DNA from: Oscillospiraceae bacterium
Lineage (GTDB): Bacteria > Bacillota > Clostridia > Oscillospirales > Oscillospiraceae
Assembly (NCBI GenBank): GCA_017646545.1
Contig: JAGCMI010000142.1
Location: forward strand, 1 to 11,477
Length of the DNA: 11,477 bases
Direction of reading: 5' to 3'
Part shown: positions 1 through 6,640 of the stretch, in pieces
How the letters are laid out: each line of letters opens with the position of its first letter
How positions within the stretch are numbered: position 1 is the stretch's first letter
Program-made: the position numbers and the translations under genes
Notes under the pieces: generated by a model
What the model saw: only the letters and a program-made list of their open reading frames with translations
Database searches by the model: none
Told to the model about the DNA's origin: nothing

Positions 1-726
1 ATTGCCAACTATCACTTCACCACCCTGGTCCCCAACCTGGGTGTTATCTATGTTGATGAGGGTGTGTCCTTCGTTATGGCTGACATCCCCGGCATCATCG
101 AAGGTGCCGCCGAGGGCGCAGGTCTGGGTCACGATTTCCTGCGCCACATCGACCGCTGCCGTTTGCTTGTGCATGTGGTGGATGTATCCGGCAGCGAGGG
201 CAGAGATCCCGTGGAGGATTTCAATGCCATCTGCGATGAGCTGCATAACTACTCCGTTGACCTGAGCAACCGCCCCATGATCGTGGCTGCCAACAAGACC
301 GATCTTCTGGATCCGGAGTCTGATAATCTGCAGCGCCTGCGTACGGTTGTGGAAGCTGCCGGCTGCGAACTGTATGAGATCTCTGCCGGTACTACCCAGG
401 GCACCAGACAGTTGATGCGCGTGGTGGCAGAAAAGCTGCGTACCCTGCCTCCCGTCACCATTTATGAGCCGGAGTATGTGGCACCCGTTGCCGAAGTGGG
501 CGATCCCAATGCGCTGGAGATCGAGCACCTGGGCAATACCTGGGTCATCACCGGCACTTGGTTGGAGCGGATGGTGCAGAACATCAACTTCGACGATTAC
601 GAGTCCCGGAACTATTTCGATATCCAGCTGACCAAATGCGGTCTGTATAAGCGTTTGGAAGAGATGGGTATCCAGGATGGCGACACCGTGGATCTCTACG
701 ATCTGGAATTTGAATATCAGAAGTAA
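1..726 (+). CDS. obgE: GTPase Obg/CgtA, C-terminal part (5' end outside window)
   Basis: This is the last 241 codons of the Obg GTPase, which binds the 50S ribosomal subunit and acts in its late assembly and in stress control. The reading frame is open from base 1, so the N-terminal glycine-rich Obg fold and the P-loop (G1) lie upstream of the window. Visible residues include the G2 region (FTTLVPNLG, 6-14), the G3 motif DIPG (28-31) followed by IIEGAAEGAGLG, the G4 motif NKTD (98-101) and the G5 SAG region (about 128). The last 70 or so residues (TWVITGTWLERMV through LYDLEFEYQK) match the Obg-specific C-terminal OCT domain, which separates Obg from other GTPases. The gene ends just before a strong terminator, so it is the last gene of its operon. 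Identification is secure from the motif order; only the N-terminus cannot be judged. Confidence 0.95.
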   Translation: MANYHFTTLVPNLGVIYVDEGVSFVMADIPGIIEGAAEGAGLGHDFLRHIDRCRLLVHVVDVSGSEGRDPVEDFNAICDELHNYSVDLSNRPMIVAANKTDLLDPESDNLQRLRTVVEAAGCELYEISAGTTQGTRQLMRVVAEKLRTLPPVTIYEPEYVAPVAEVGDPNALEIEHLGNTWVITGTWLERMVQNINFDDYESRNYFDIQLTKCGLYKRLEEMGIQDGDTVDLYDLEFEYQK

Positions 727-731
727 AACAG

Positions 732-770
732 TGGGAGCATTGCATTTTGCGATGCTCCCATATTTTTTTT
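732..770 (+). terminator. Intrinsic terminator after obgE
   Basis: A 12-bp stem (732-743 paired with 749-760, one G-U pair) closes a 5-nt ATTTT loop. It is followed by TATTTTTTTT at 761-770. It begins 5 nt after the obgE stop codon and precedes the mgtE promoter, so it separates the two transcription units. Confidence 0.92.
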
Positions 771-790
771 GAAAAAGTTTTTGATAAGAC

Positions 791-819
791 TTGCAATTCC
801 TGCAAATCGGCAATATAAT
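791..819 (+). promoter_or_regulatory. Sigma-A-type promoter of mgtE
   Basis: A -35 box TTGCAA (791-796) and a perfect -10 box TATAAT (814-819) are separated by exactly 17 bp. Transcription would start near 826. This leaves an unusually long leader of about 275 nt before the mgtE start at 1101. Confidence 0.8.
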
Positions 820-825
820 AACTGT

Positions 826-1100
826 GTCTGATGAAATTGATTTTTGAAGGAGAGGTGAGGACATGGACAGCGGCAGTAGTAGTTGCCCGATACATACAGG
901 CGATGCGTTCTTTTATGGTCGGAAGGTGGAGCTGTCTGTGTTCTGATTTCTTCCGCAAATAAAAGAGTGCCATTGTCTGTTCCAAACAGCATTGATTCCC
1001 GGTGGGGATGCGGTTTTTGGGGTGACAGTGGTATTTTTATGCCCGTTTTTCCTGCAAAACGCCGCTTTTGCCTGCCAAATATGCAAAGGAGGTACACACA
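826..1100 (+). promoter_or_regulatory. Structured leader of mgtE, candidate attenuator
   Basis: Seen in the sequence: 858-871 can pair with 931-944 as a 14-bp stem with three G-U pairs, enclosing a short hairpin (872-876/883-887) and a possible second one (888-891/918-921). Further on, 968-977 can pair with 1024-1033, followed by TTTTT at 1034-1038, which looks like a terminator with a long internal loop. CTGTC at 932-936 can pair with GACAG in the first stem (867-870 region) or with GACAG at 1024-1028, so the two states could exclude each other. A GCAAAA/TTTTGC hairpin (1054-1059/1066-1071) precedes the mgtE ribosome site. Inference: this is a switch controlling mgtE, perhaps sensing magnesium. 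It does not match the M-box consensus well, and I recognise no other riboswitch class. Confidence 0.45.
863..946 (+). CDS. Possible 27-residue leader peptide upstream of mgtE
   Basis: An ATG at 863 follows a purine-rich AGGAGAGGTGAGG stretch (848-860), which is a good Shine-Dalgarno candidate. It opens a 27-codon frame ending in TGA at 944-946. The peptide starts MDSGSSSCPI, contains HTGDAFFYG, and ends GRKVELSVF. It has no membrane segment and no obvious fold. It lies 154 nt before the mgtE start within the mgtE leader, so it would be translated from the same transcript. It may be a regulatory leader peptide by analogy with mgtL upstream of Salmonella mgtA, although the sequences are unrelated. 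The same bases form a long RNA stem that includes the start codon, so the frame could be chance within a structured RNA. I do not recognise the peptide. Confidence 0.35.
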   Translation: MDSGSSSCPIHTGDAFFYGRKVELSVF

Positions 1101-2519
1101 ATGAGCGAATTCAAAGAGCTGGATACTAGCGTAAATGCCAATGCTCCCGTGGTATTCAGCGAAGAGATTATTGCACTGATTCGTAGCGATCTGACCCCCA
1201 AAAAGATGCGGGAGCAGATCGGTGATTATCATGAAAAAGATATTGCAATGGCCTTGGAGGAACTGTCCGAGGATGAATGTCAGAAGCTTTTCCGCCTGCT
1301 GACCATGGATACTCTGGTCAGCGTGTTGGAATATTCCGACGATATTGCCCGCTTCTTTGCGCCCCTTTCCATGCGGCGTAAGGTGGAGGCGCTGTCCAGA
1401 ATGGAGGCATCCACGGCGGTGGAACTGCTGCAGCAGCTGGGCAAGCTGGAGCGTGACTCGCTGACGGATCTGCTGACACCGGAGCTTCGCTCTGAGATTC
1501 GTCTGATGTCTTCTTTTGAAGAGGACGAAATCGGTAGCCGGATGTCTACCAACTATATCGAGATCCCGGAAAATTCCACCATTAAGGGCGCCATGTCGGA
1601 GCTGATCCGGCAGGCTCCGGAAAATGATAATATGTCCGTGCTCTATGTGGTGGATGAAGAGGGTACATTCTGCGGCGCCATTGATCTGAAGGATCTGATC
1701 ATTGCCCGAGAAAATACCGCCCTTTCCGATATTACCCGCGTATCCTATCCCTATGTCTATGCCAAGGCGCTGATTGACGATTGCCTGTCCTCTTTGATCG
1801 ATTACTCCGAGTCCTCCATTCCGGTGCTGGATAATGAAGATAAGCTGATCGGTGTTGTCACGGCGCAGGACTTCATGGAAGTCATTGATGAAGAGCTGAG
1901 TGAGGACTATGCAAAGTTGGCAGGTTTGACCGCTGAGGAAGATCTGTCCGAGCCCATCGTCCAGAGTGTGAAAAAGCGTCTGCCCTGGCTGGGCATCCTG
2001 CTGGCGCTGGGCTTTGTGGTCTCCGCCGCAGTAGGTTTGTTCGAATCGGTGGTGGCGCAGCTTCCGGTGATCATGAGCTTCCAGTCCTTGATTCTGGGCA
2101 TGGCCGGTAACGTGGGTACCCAGTCCCTGGCAGTTGCCATCCGTGTGCTGATGGATCAGCAGGTGGATCGCAGCCATTTGTCCAGCCTGGTCTGGAAGGA
2201 AGCCCGGGTGGGTGTGTTTAATGGCTTGCTTTTGGGCGTGCTGTCCTTTGTGTCCATTGGCGGCTATCTGTGCCTGCAGGGGCATGCAGCCTCTTTCGCT
2301 TTCGCCATTTCCGGCTGTCTGGGTATTGCCATGGTGCTGGCTATGGTGGCATCTTCCTTGTCCGGTACAGTGATTCCCATTATCTTCAAGAAGTTGGGTG
2401 TTGACCCGGCCGTTGCTTCCGGTCCGCTGATCACCACCGTCAACGACTTGGTGGCCGTCATTTCCTATTACGGCCTTGCTTGGATCATCCTCATCAATTG
2501 GATGCAGGTTGGAGTGTAA
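1101..2519 (+). CDS. mgtE: Magnesium transporter MgtE
   Basis: This encodes a 472-residue MgtE, a homodimeric inner-membrane channel for Mg2+ whose cytoplasmic domains close the pore when cell magnesium is high. An N-terminal helical MgtE_N domain (about 20-140) is followed by a tandem CBS pair (about 145-265), a connecting helix, and about five membrane segments from residue 294 on. The pore-region signature GNVGTQ (336-341) and the final helix motif PLITTVNDLVAV, with Asp449 matching the conserved pore aspartate, are both present. The start at 1101 is chosen because AAAGGAGG (1085-1092) sits 8 nt before it. An in-frame ATG at 1068 lacks such a site and would add 11 residues. The gene is alone between its promoter/leader and a terminator, so expression is probably set by the leader. 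Confidence 0.95.
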   Translation: MSEFKELDTSVNANAPVVFSEEIIALIRSDLTPKKMREQIGDYHEKDIAMALEELSEDECQKLFRLLTMDTLVSVLEYSDDIARFFAPLSMRRKVEALSRMEASTAVELLQQLGKLERDSLTDLLTPELRSEIRLMSSFEEDEIGSRMSTNYIEIPENSTIKGAMSELIRQAPENDNMSVLYVVDEEGTFCGAIDLKDLIIARENTALSDITRVSYPYVYAKALIDDCLSSLIDYSESSIPVLDNEDKLIGVVTAQDFMEVIDEELSEDYAKLAGLTAEEDLSEPIVQSVKKRLPWLGILLALGFVVSAAVGLFESVVAQLPVIMSFQSLILGMAGNVGTQSLAVAIRVLMDQQVDRSHLSSLVWKEARVGVFNGLLLGVLSFVSIGGYLCLQGHAASFAFAISGCLGIAMVLAMVASSLSGTVIPIIFKKLGVDPAVASGPLITTVNDLVAVISYYGLAWIILINWMQVGV

Positions 2520-2523
2520 ACGC

Positions 2524-2560
2524 AACTCCCGGCAGATTTCTGCCGGGAGTTTTCTTTTTT
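2524..2560 (+). terminator. Intrinsic terminator after mgtE
   Basis: A perfect 12-bp stem (2524-2535 with 2540-2551) has a 4-nt loop. It is followed by a T-rich tract, TTTCTTTTTT, ending at 2560. It starts 5 nt after the mgtE stop codon. Confidence 0.95.
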
Positions 2561-2561
2561 C

Positions 2562-2590
2562 TTGCATCACATCTGTTTCTGATATATACT
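2562..2590 (+). promoter_or_regulatory. Sigma-A-type promoter of the ymdB-yhaO-yhaN operon
   Basis: TTGCAT (2562-2567) and TATACT (2585-2590) are spaced by 17 bp. The -35 box directly follows the mgtE terminator. The predicted start near 2597 gives a leader of only about 22 nt before the ymdB ATG, with a GGGGGAG ribosome site at 2606-2612. Confidence 0.7.
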
Positions 2591-2618
2591 ATAACCATAA
2601 GAAATGGGGGAGTGACCA

Positions 2619-3413
2619 ATGGAATTTAAGGTACTTTGTGTAGGCGATGTGGTGGCAAGTCCCGGTGTGGAGCGCATCCGCCGCAGCCTGCGTTATTTGA
2701 AGCAGAAAACCGGTGCGGATTTTGTCATTGTCAATGGCGAAAATGCAGCAGTGCTGGGTATGACACCCGACCAGGCGGAGGATATTTTCGATGCCGGTGC
2801 GGATGTGATCACCATGGGCAACCATACCTTTGGCAAGCGGGAACTGTGCGACTATATGGACGAAAACCACCGTGTGCTCCGTCCTGCCAATTTTGCCCCC
2901 CAAGTGCCGGGCTACGGCTGGGGTGTGTATGAAACCCGTTTTGGTGATGTGGCGGTGATCGACCTCATCGGCCGCTGTAATATGGATTACACGCCGGATA
3001 ATCCCTTCCTCATGGTGGAGAAGATCCTCTCCAAGATCACGGCCAAGTTCATCTTTGTGGAGCTCCATGCGGAAGCTACCTCCGAGAAACTGGCCATGGG
3101 TTATATGCTCGACGGCCGGGTGTCCGCTGTCTGGGGTACCCATACCCATGTGCCCACTGCGGATGCGCAGGTGCTGCCCAAGGGCACCGGCTATGTCACC
3201 GATTTGGGTATGACCGGCCCCCAGCACTCCGTTTTGGGCATCCGTCCCGACCTCTCCATCGCCAAATTCCGTGGCGATTTGTATCAGCGCTACCAGTGGG
3301 CCGATGGTCCTACTAAGCTGGAGGCGGTGCTCTTTACCGTTGACACCGCAACCGGAAGTTGCCTCCGTGCAGAAAGGGTGGATCTGTATGCTGAAACTGC
3401 TGCACGCCGCTGA
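2619..3413 (+). CDS. ymdB: YmdB-family metallophosphoesterase
   Basis: This encodes a 264-residue calcineurin-like phosphoesterase of the YmdB (TIGR00282) family, the same length as I recall for the Bacillus subtilis protein. Known members hydrolyse 2',3'-cyclic nucleotides and influence biofilm and motility programmes. Expected metal ligands are visible: Asp10 (in VGDVV), Glu41 and Asn42 (in NGEN, 39-42), Asn68-His69 (in MGNHTFGKREL), His150 (in VELHAEATSEK), and His175 and His177 (in WGTHTHVPTAD). The C-terminal region has the family stretch YVTDLGMTGP. The protein is cytoplasmic, with no signal peptide or membrane segment. A GGGGGAG site lies 6 nt before the ATG. The gene leads an operon and its last 26 nt overlap the following nuclease gene, suggesting translational coupling. 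In many Bacillota ymdB follows rny; that is not the case here. Confidence 0.9.
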   Translation: MEFKVLCVGDVVASPGVERIRRSLRYLKQKTGADFVIVNGENAAVLGMTPDQAEDIFDAGADVITMGNHTFGKRELCDYMDENHRVLRPANFAPQVPGYGWGVYETRFGDVAVIDLIGRCNMDYTPDNPFLMVEKILSKITAKFIFVELHAEATSEKLAMGYMLDGRVSAVWGTHTHVPTADAQVLPKGTGYVTDLGMTGPQHSVLGIRPDLSIAKFRGDLYQRYQWADGPTKLEAVLFTVDTATGSCLRAERVDLYAETAARR

Positions 3414-4461
3414 TTTGCATCTGGATAGCCCCATTTCCGGCCGTAGCGAGGGGGCAACCGCCCGGTTGCGCGCTGCGTTGCAGGCTGTTCCGGAGAAAAT
3501 TGCGTCCATTTGCCGGGAAGAAAAGGCGGATATTCTGCTGCTTTCCGGTGATGTGTTTGACGGGCCTTGTACCGCCCGGGGATTGCAGGTGCTGAAAGCG
3601 GCTCTGGAATCGGTGCAGATTCCCGTCTTTATTTCCCCCGGCAACCATGATTTCTGCACCCCCGGCAGCCCTTGGCTCACGGAACTGTGGCCTGAAAATG
3701 TTCATGTATTCACTCGCCCTGCCGTGGAGAGTGTCTGCCTTCCGGAGTTGGATTGCCGCGTCTATGGCGCTGCCTTTACCTCTATGGACAGCGCCCCTTT
3801 GCTGGAGAACTTCCGGAAAGAGGGTCATGAAAAATATCATATTGCCGTGCTTCATGGGGACCCGGTTCAGCAGAATTCTGCCTATAACCCCATCACGCAG
3901 GCGCAGGTGGCAGCTTCCGGTCTGGATTATCTGGCCTTGGGTCATGTCCATAAACACGGGTCTTTCCGTGCCGGTAAAACGCTGTGTGCATGGCCCGGTT
4001 GCCCCATGGGGCGGGGCTTTGACGAATTGGAAGAAAAGGGCGTTCTGGCGGTGACGGTGGAGGATACCGCGTCCATCCGCTTTATGTCCTTGGATGTGCC
4101 CCGCTTTTATGAGATGGAGGCGCCGGTGCTGACCACCGCTGAGGCGGCCATTGCCCGGATACTTCCCGGGTTAGGTAATGAGGATTTCTACCGCATTACC
4201 CTCACCGGGGAGTGTGATGCCCTCGATCTTGCCGCCCTTGTCGGAGCTTTCTCCCAATTTCCCAATCTGGAATTGCGGGATAGAACCCAGCCTCCCGTTG
4301 ATCTTTGGAGTTGCGTGGATAACGATTCCCTGGAGGGCGTGTACTTTCGTATGCTGAAAGAAGCCATGGAGGGGCAGGATGAGCAGTCCCAGCAGATTGC
4401 GCTGTTGGCTGCCAAAATATCCAGAAAAATTCTTGACGGGGGAGAGGTGGTGCTGCCGTGA
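3388..4461 (+). CDS. YhaO-like DNA repair exonuclease (SbcD/Mre11-type metallophosphoesterase)
   Basis: This encodes a 357-residue protein resembling Bacillus YhaO, a relative of the SbcD/Mre11 nuclease subunit. The phosphoesterase motifs occur in order: DLH (Asp9, His11), GDVFD (54-58), GNHD (85-88), HGD (156-158) and GHVH (185-188). Together they form the two-metal active site. The C-terminal third (about 230-357) is less conserved and probably contacts the partner ATPase. The ATG at 3388 is chosen because the family N-terminus MLKLLHAADLHLDSP begins exactly there and GAAAGGGTGG lies about 7 nt upstream. The frame stays open further upstream, but that sequence overlaps ymdB and has no family character. 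The gene overlaps ymdB by 26 nt and the downstream ATPase gene by 4 nt (GTGA), a typical nuclease/ATPase pair. The precise substrate is unknown. Confidence 0.88.
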   Translation: MLKLLHAADLHLDSPISGRSEGATARLRAALQAVPEKIASICREEKADILLLSGDVFDGPCTARGLQVLKAALESVQIPVFISPGNHDFCTPGSPWLTELWPENVHVFTRPAVESVCLPELDCRVYGAAFTSMDSAPLLENFRKEGHEKYHIAVLHGDPVQQNSAYNPITQAQVAASGLDYLALGHVHKHGSFRAGKTLCAWPGCPMGRGFDELEEKGVLAVTVEDTASIRFMSLDVPRFYEMEAPVLTTAEAAIARILPGLGNEDFYRITLTGECDALDLAALVGAFSQFPNLELRDRTQPPVDLWSCVDNDSLEGVYFRMLKEAMEGQDEQSQQIALLAAKISRKILDGGEVVLP

Positions 4462-6599
4462 AAATCTATTCCATGACCGCCACCTTCGGCAAGCTGGAGA
4501 ATCAAACCTTAACTTTGCAACCCGGTTTGAATGTGATTGCAGCCCCCAACGAATGGGGCAAATCCACTTGGTGCGCCTTCCTGGTGAATATGCTCTATGG
4601 TTTGGAAACCCGGGTCAAGACCACCAAAACCGCCATTGCGGATAAAGATCGCTACGCGCCCTGGTCCGGCTCGCCCATGTCCGGTCGCATTGACCTTCAT
4701 TGGGATGGCCGTGATATCACTATCGAGCGCTGGAGTAAGGGTCGCACCCCCATGGGTGAATTCCGTGCCTATGAAACCCAAACCGGCATGGAAGTGGCGG
4801 AACTGACGGCCACCACCTGCGGTGAAATGCTGCTGGGTGTGGAGCGAAGTGTGTTCCTGCGCTCCGGTTTTCTGCGCCTTATAGACCTTCCCGTAACGGA
4901 GGATGAGTCCCTGCGCCGCCGGCTCAATGCCCTGGTCACCACCGGTGATGAGTCCGGTGCAGCCGATGTGTTGGGGCAAAAACTGAAAGATCTGAAAAAT
5001 AAGTGCCGCTCCAACCGCACCACCGGTTTGCTGCCCCAGGCGGAAAGTGAAAAGGCCCAGATTGAGGATAAGCTGCGTCAGCTGCAGCAGATGCAATTGG
5101 AGACCGAGTTGATCTGCCAGCGGCTGGAGGATTTGAAGCTTCGTCGACAGCTGCTGGAAAACCACGAAAAAGCCTTGGAATATGCAGCGGCGGAGGAAAA
5201 TAACCGCCGTATTGCACAAGCGCAGGCGGCGGCAGCCGATGCCGCGCAGCAGGAGATGCAGCTGCGTAACCAATGTGCCGCCCTTGCGGATGTCCAAACC
5301 GCCCGGCAGAATATGGAAAGGTTGCAGCTTTTGCAGCAACAGCAGCAACAAGCGCGTATGCAAGCGCAAATGCTGCCCCAGATGCCCCAAATGCCCAGTG
5401 ATCCGCATATTCCCTATGGGCTGAGCGGAAGCAAAGCATTGAATCAGGTTCATACCGATATTGCGGAATACCGCGACTGTGTGGCGGCAGAGAAAATGCC
5501 CGTGACCCTTTTGGCTTTTGGCGCAGCGGCAGCCGTTTTGGGTGTGGTGCTGATGATCTTGAAGCTGCTCATCCCCGGTGCCATGTTCCTTGCCTCTGGC
5601 ATTGCGGTGCTGATTCTCCATAGCGTCCGTAGCGGCAAACAAAAAGCCGCCCACTTGACCCGTATTGCCAAGGCGGAGGCCATTCGAGCCCGCTATGGTG
5701 GCGGTGATCCTGACGATTGGCTGGCCAATGCCCGTGCGTATGAACAGCGGTGGGGAGAGTATGAATCCCGCTTGTCCCAATATGAGCAGTCCCGTGGACA
5801 GTTGGAGCAGCGTTTGGCGCAGTTGGATGCTGATATCCATGAGGCCACGGGTGGTGAAAGTCTGCTGGCTGCCGTAGAATATTGGAAAAATGTTGTTCGC
5901 CTGCAAGAGAACCATGCGACAGCCCAAAAGGAACTTCAACGGGCAGTATCCTATGCGGAAAATATGGCCGCCATGGCAAAACCGGTGTCCAAACCGGAAA
6001 TGGAGGATAACTTACCTTATTCGGAAGTAGAAACCCGTCGTATGTTGGAAGAAAACCGCTTGCAGCAACAGCGGCTGCGTCAGAACATCGATCAAAATCA
6101 GGGTCGAATGGAGGCTCTGGGACAAGAATCGATGCTTTGCCAACGGTTGGATGAGGTCAATGGCCGTATTACCCGGTTGCAGGAAACCTATGCCGCCTTG
6201 GAACTGGCGCAGGAAACCTTGGTTGCAGCAACTGCCCAGCTGCAGCGCCGTTTTGCGCCCCGCATTGCCAGCGAAGCCCAGAATACGCTGCAGCGTATGA
6301 CCGGTGGTCGCTATGACCGGCTCACCATTTCCCAAGATATGTCCCTGAGCGCAGCGGCAGGGGAGGAAACCGTTCTTCGCTCTGCCCAGCGCCGCAGCGA
6401 AGGCACGGTGGATCAGATCTATCTGGCCCTGCGTTTGGCGGTGAGCAAGGAACTGACACCGAAGGCTCCCTTGGTGCTGGATGATGCGCTGGTGCGTTTT
6501 GATGATACGCGCCATGCCGCAGCTATGGAGATTCTGAAAGAAGAGGCCAACGATCGTCAGATCATCCTCTTTACCTGCCAGAGCCGAGAAATGCAATAA
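4458..6599 (+). CDS. YhaN-like SMC/Rad50-type ATPase with a membrane hairpin
   Basis: This encodes a 713-residue AAA-type ATPase resembling YhaN, the SbcC/Rad50-like partner of YhaO. The N-terminal ATPase half holds a P-loop, APNEWGKST (29-37), in which the usual first glycine is alanine. Coiled coils occupy roughly 195-300 and 425-595. Between them are a Gln/Met/Pro-rich stretch (about 293-315) and two adjacent hydrophobic segments (about 348-370 and 372-389), predicted to form a membrane hairpin. The C-terminal half holds the signature motif RRSEGTVDQIYLALRLA (645-661) and Walker B PLVLDDALVRFDD (671-683). No CxxC zinc hook is seen. The start is a GTG at 4458 overlapping the yhaO stop (GTGA), preceded by GGGGGAGAGG. 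It is shorter than my recollection of the Bacillus protein (over 900 residues), mainly in the coils. Probable role: DNA end processing or repair at the membrane. Confidence 0.87.
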   Translation: MKIYSMTATFGKLENQTLTLQPGLNVIAAPNEWGKSTWCAFLVNMLYGLETRVKTTKTAIADKDRYAPWSGSPMSGRIDLHWDGRDITIERWSKGRTPMGEFRAYETQTGMEVAELTATTCGEMLLGVERSVFLRSGFLRLIDLPVTEDESLRRRLNALVTTGDESGAADVLGQKLKDLKNKCRSNRTTGLLPQAESEKAQIEDKLRQLQQMQLETELICQRLEDLKLRRQLLENHEKALEYAAAEENNRRIAQAQAAAADAAQQEMQLRNQCAALADVQTARQNMERLQLLQQQQQQARMQAQMLPQMPQMPSDPHIPYGLSGSKALNQVHTDIAEYRDCVAAEKMPVTLLAFGAAAAVLGVVLMILKLLIPGAMFLASGIAVLILHSVRSGKQKAAHLTRIAKAEAIRARYGGGDPDDWLANARAYEQRWGEYESRLSQYEQSRGQLEQRLAQLDADIHEATGGESLLAAVEYWKNVVRLQENHATAQKELQRAVSYAENMAAMAKPVSKPEMEDNLPYSEVETRRMLEENRLQQQRLRQNIDQNQGRMEALGQESMLCQRLDEVNGRITRLQETYAALELAQETLVAATAQLQRRFAPRIASEAQNTLQRMTGGRYDRLTISQDMSLSAAAGEETVLRSAQRRSEGTVDQIYLALRLAVSKELTPKAPLVLDDALVRFDDTRHAAAMEILKEEANDRQIILFTCQSREMQ

Positions 6600-6602
6600 C
6601 AC

Positions 6603-6636
6603 AAAAAGCCCTCGACGGTGTTTCGTCGAGGGCTTT
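6603..6636. terminator. Bidirectional terminator between convergent genes
   Basis: A perfect 13-bp stem (6605-6617 with 6624-6636) closes a 6-nt loop. On the minus strand it is followed by TTTTT (plus-strand AAAAA 6603-6607, partly in the stem), and on the plus strand the stem itself ends in TTT. It lies in the 41 bp between the yhaN-like stop (6599) and the glycoside hydrolase stop (6641), so it most likely serves both. The minus-strand T tract is the better one. Confidence 0.88.
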
Positions 6637-6640
6637 GCCA

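Noticed and set aside
845..946. M-box (ykoK) magnesium riboswitch before mgtE.
   Set aside because: Only AGGTGAGG and a loosely placed TGCCC resemble the consensus. The conserved core expected after it was not found, so an M-box cannot be called by eye; an Rfam scan would settle it.
1068..1100. Upstream ATG at 1068 as the mgtE start.
   Set aside because: It lies in a hairpin, lacks a ribosome site, and adds 11 residues unlike the family. The AAAGGAGG site clearly serves the ATG at 1101.
717..2570. A 617-codon open frame on the minus strand across mgtE and its leader.
   Set aside because: It is antisense to the clear MgtE frame, is rich in His and Gln as expected from a shadow of GC-rich codons, matches no family, and runs through both flanking terminators.
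3271..3387. Extended start of the yhaO-like gene at 3271.
   Set aside because: The extra 39 residues are out-of-frame ymdB sequence. The family N-terminus with the first metal motif begins at 3388.
4509..5939. A 476-codon minus-strand frame opposite the yhaN-like gene.
   Set aside because: It lies wholly inside a gene with intact ATPase motifs, has no ribosome site or family character, and its Leu/Gln/His bias reflects the opposite strand.
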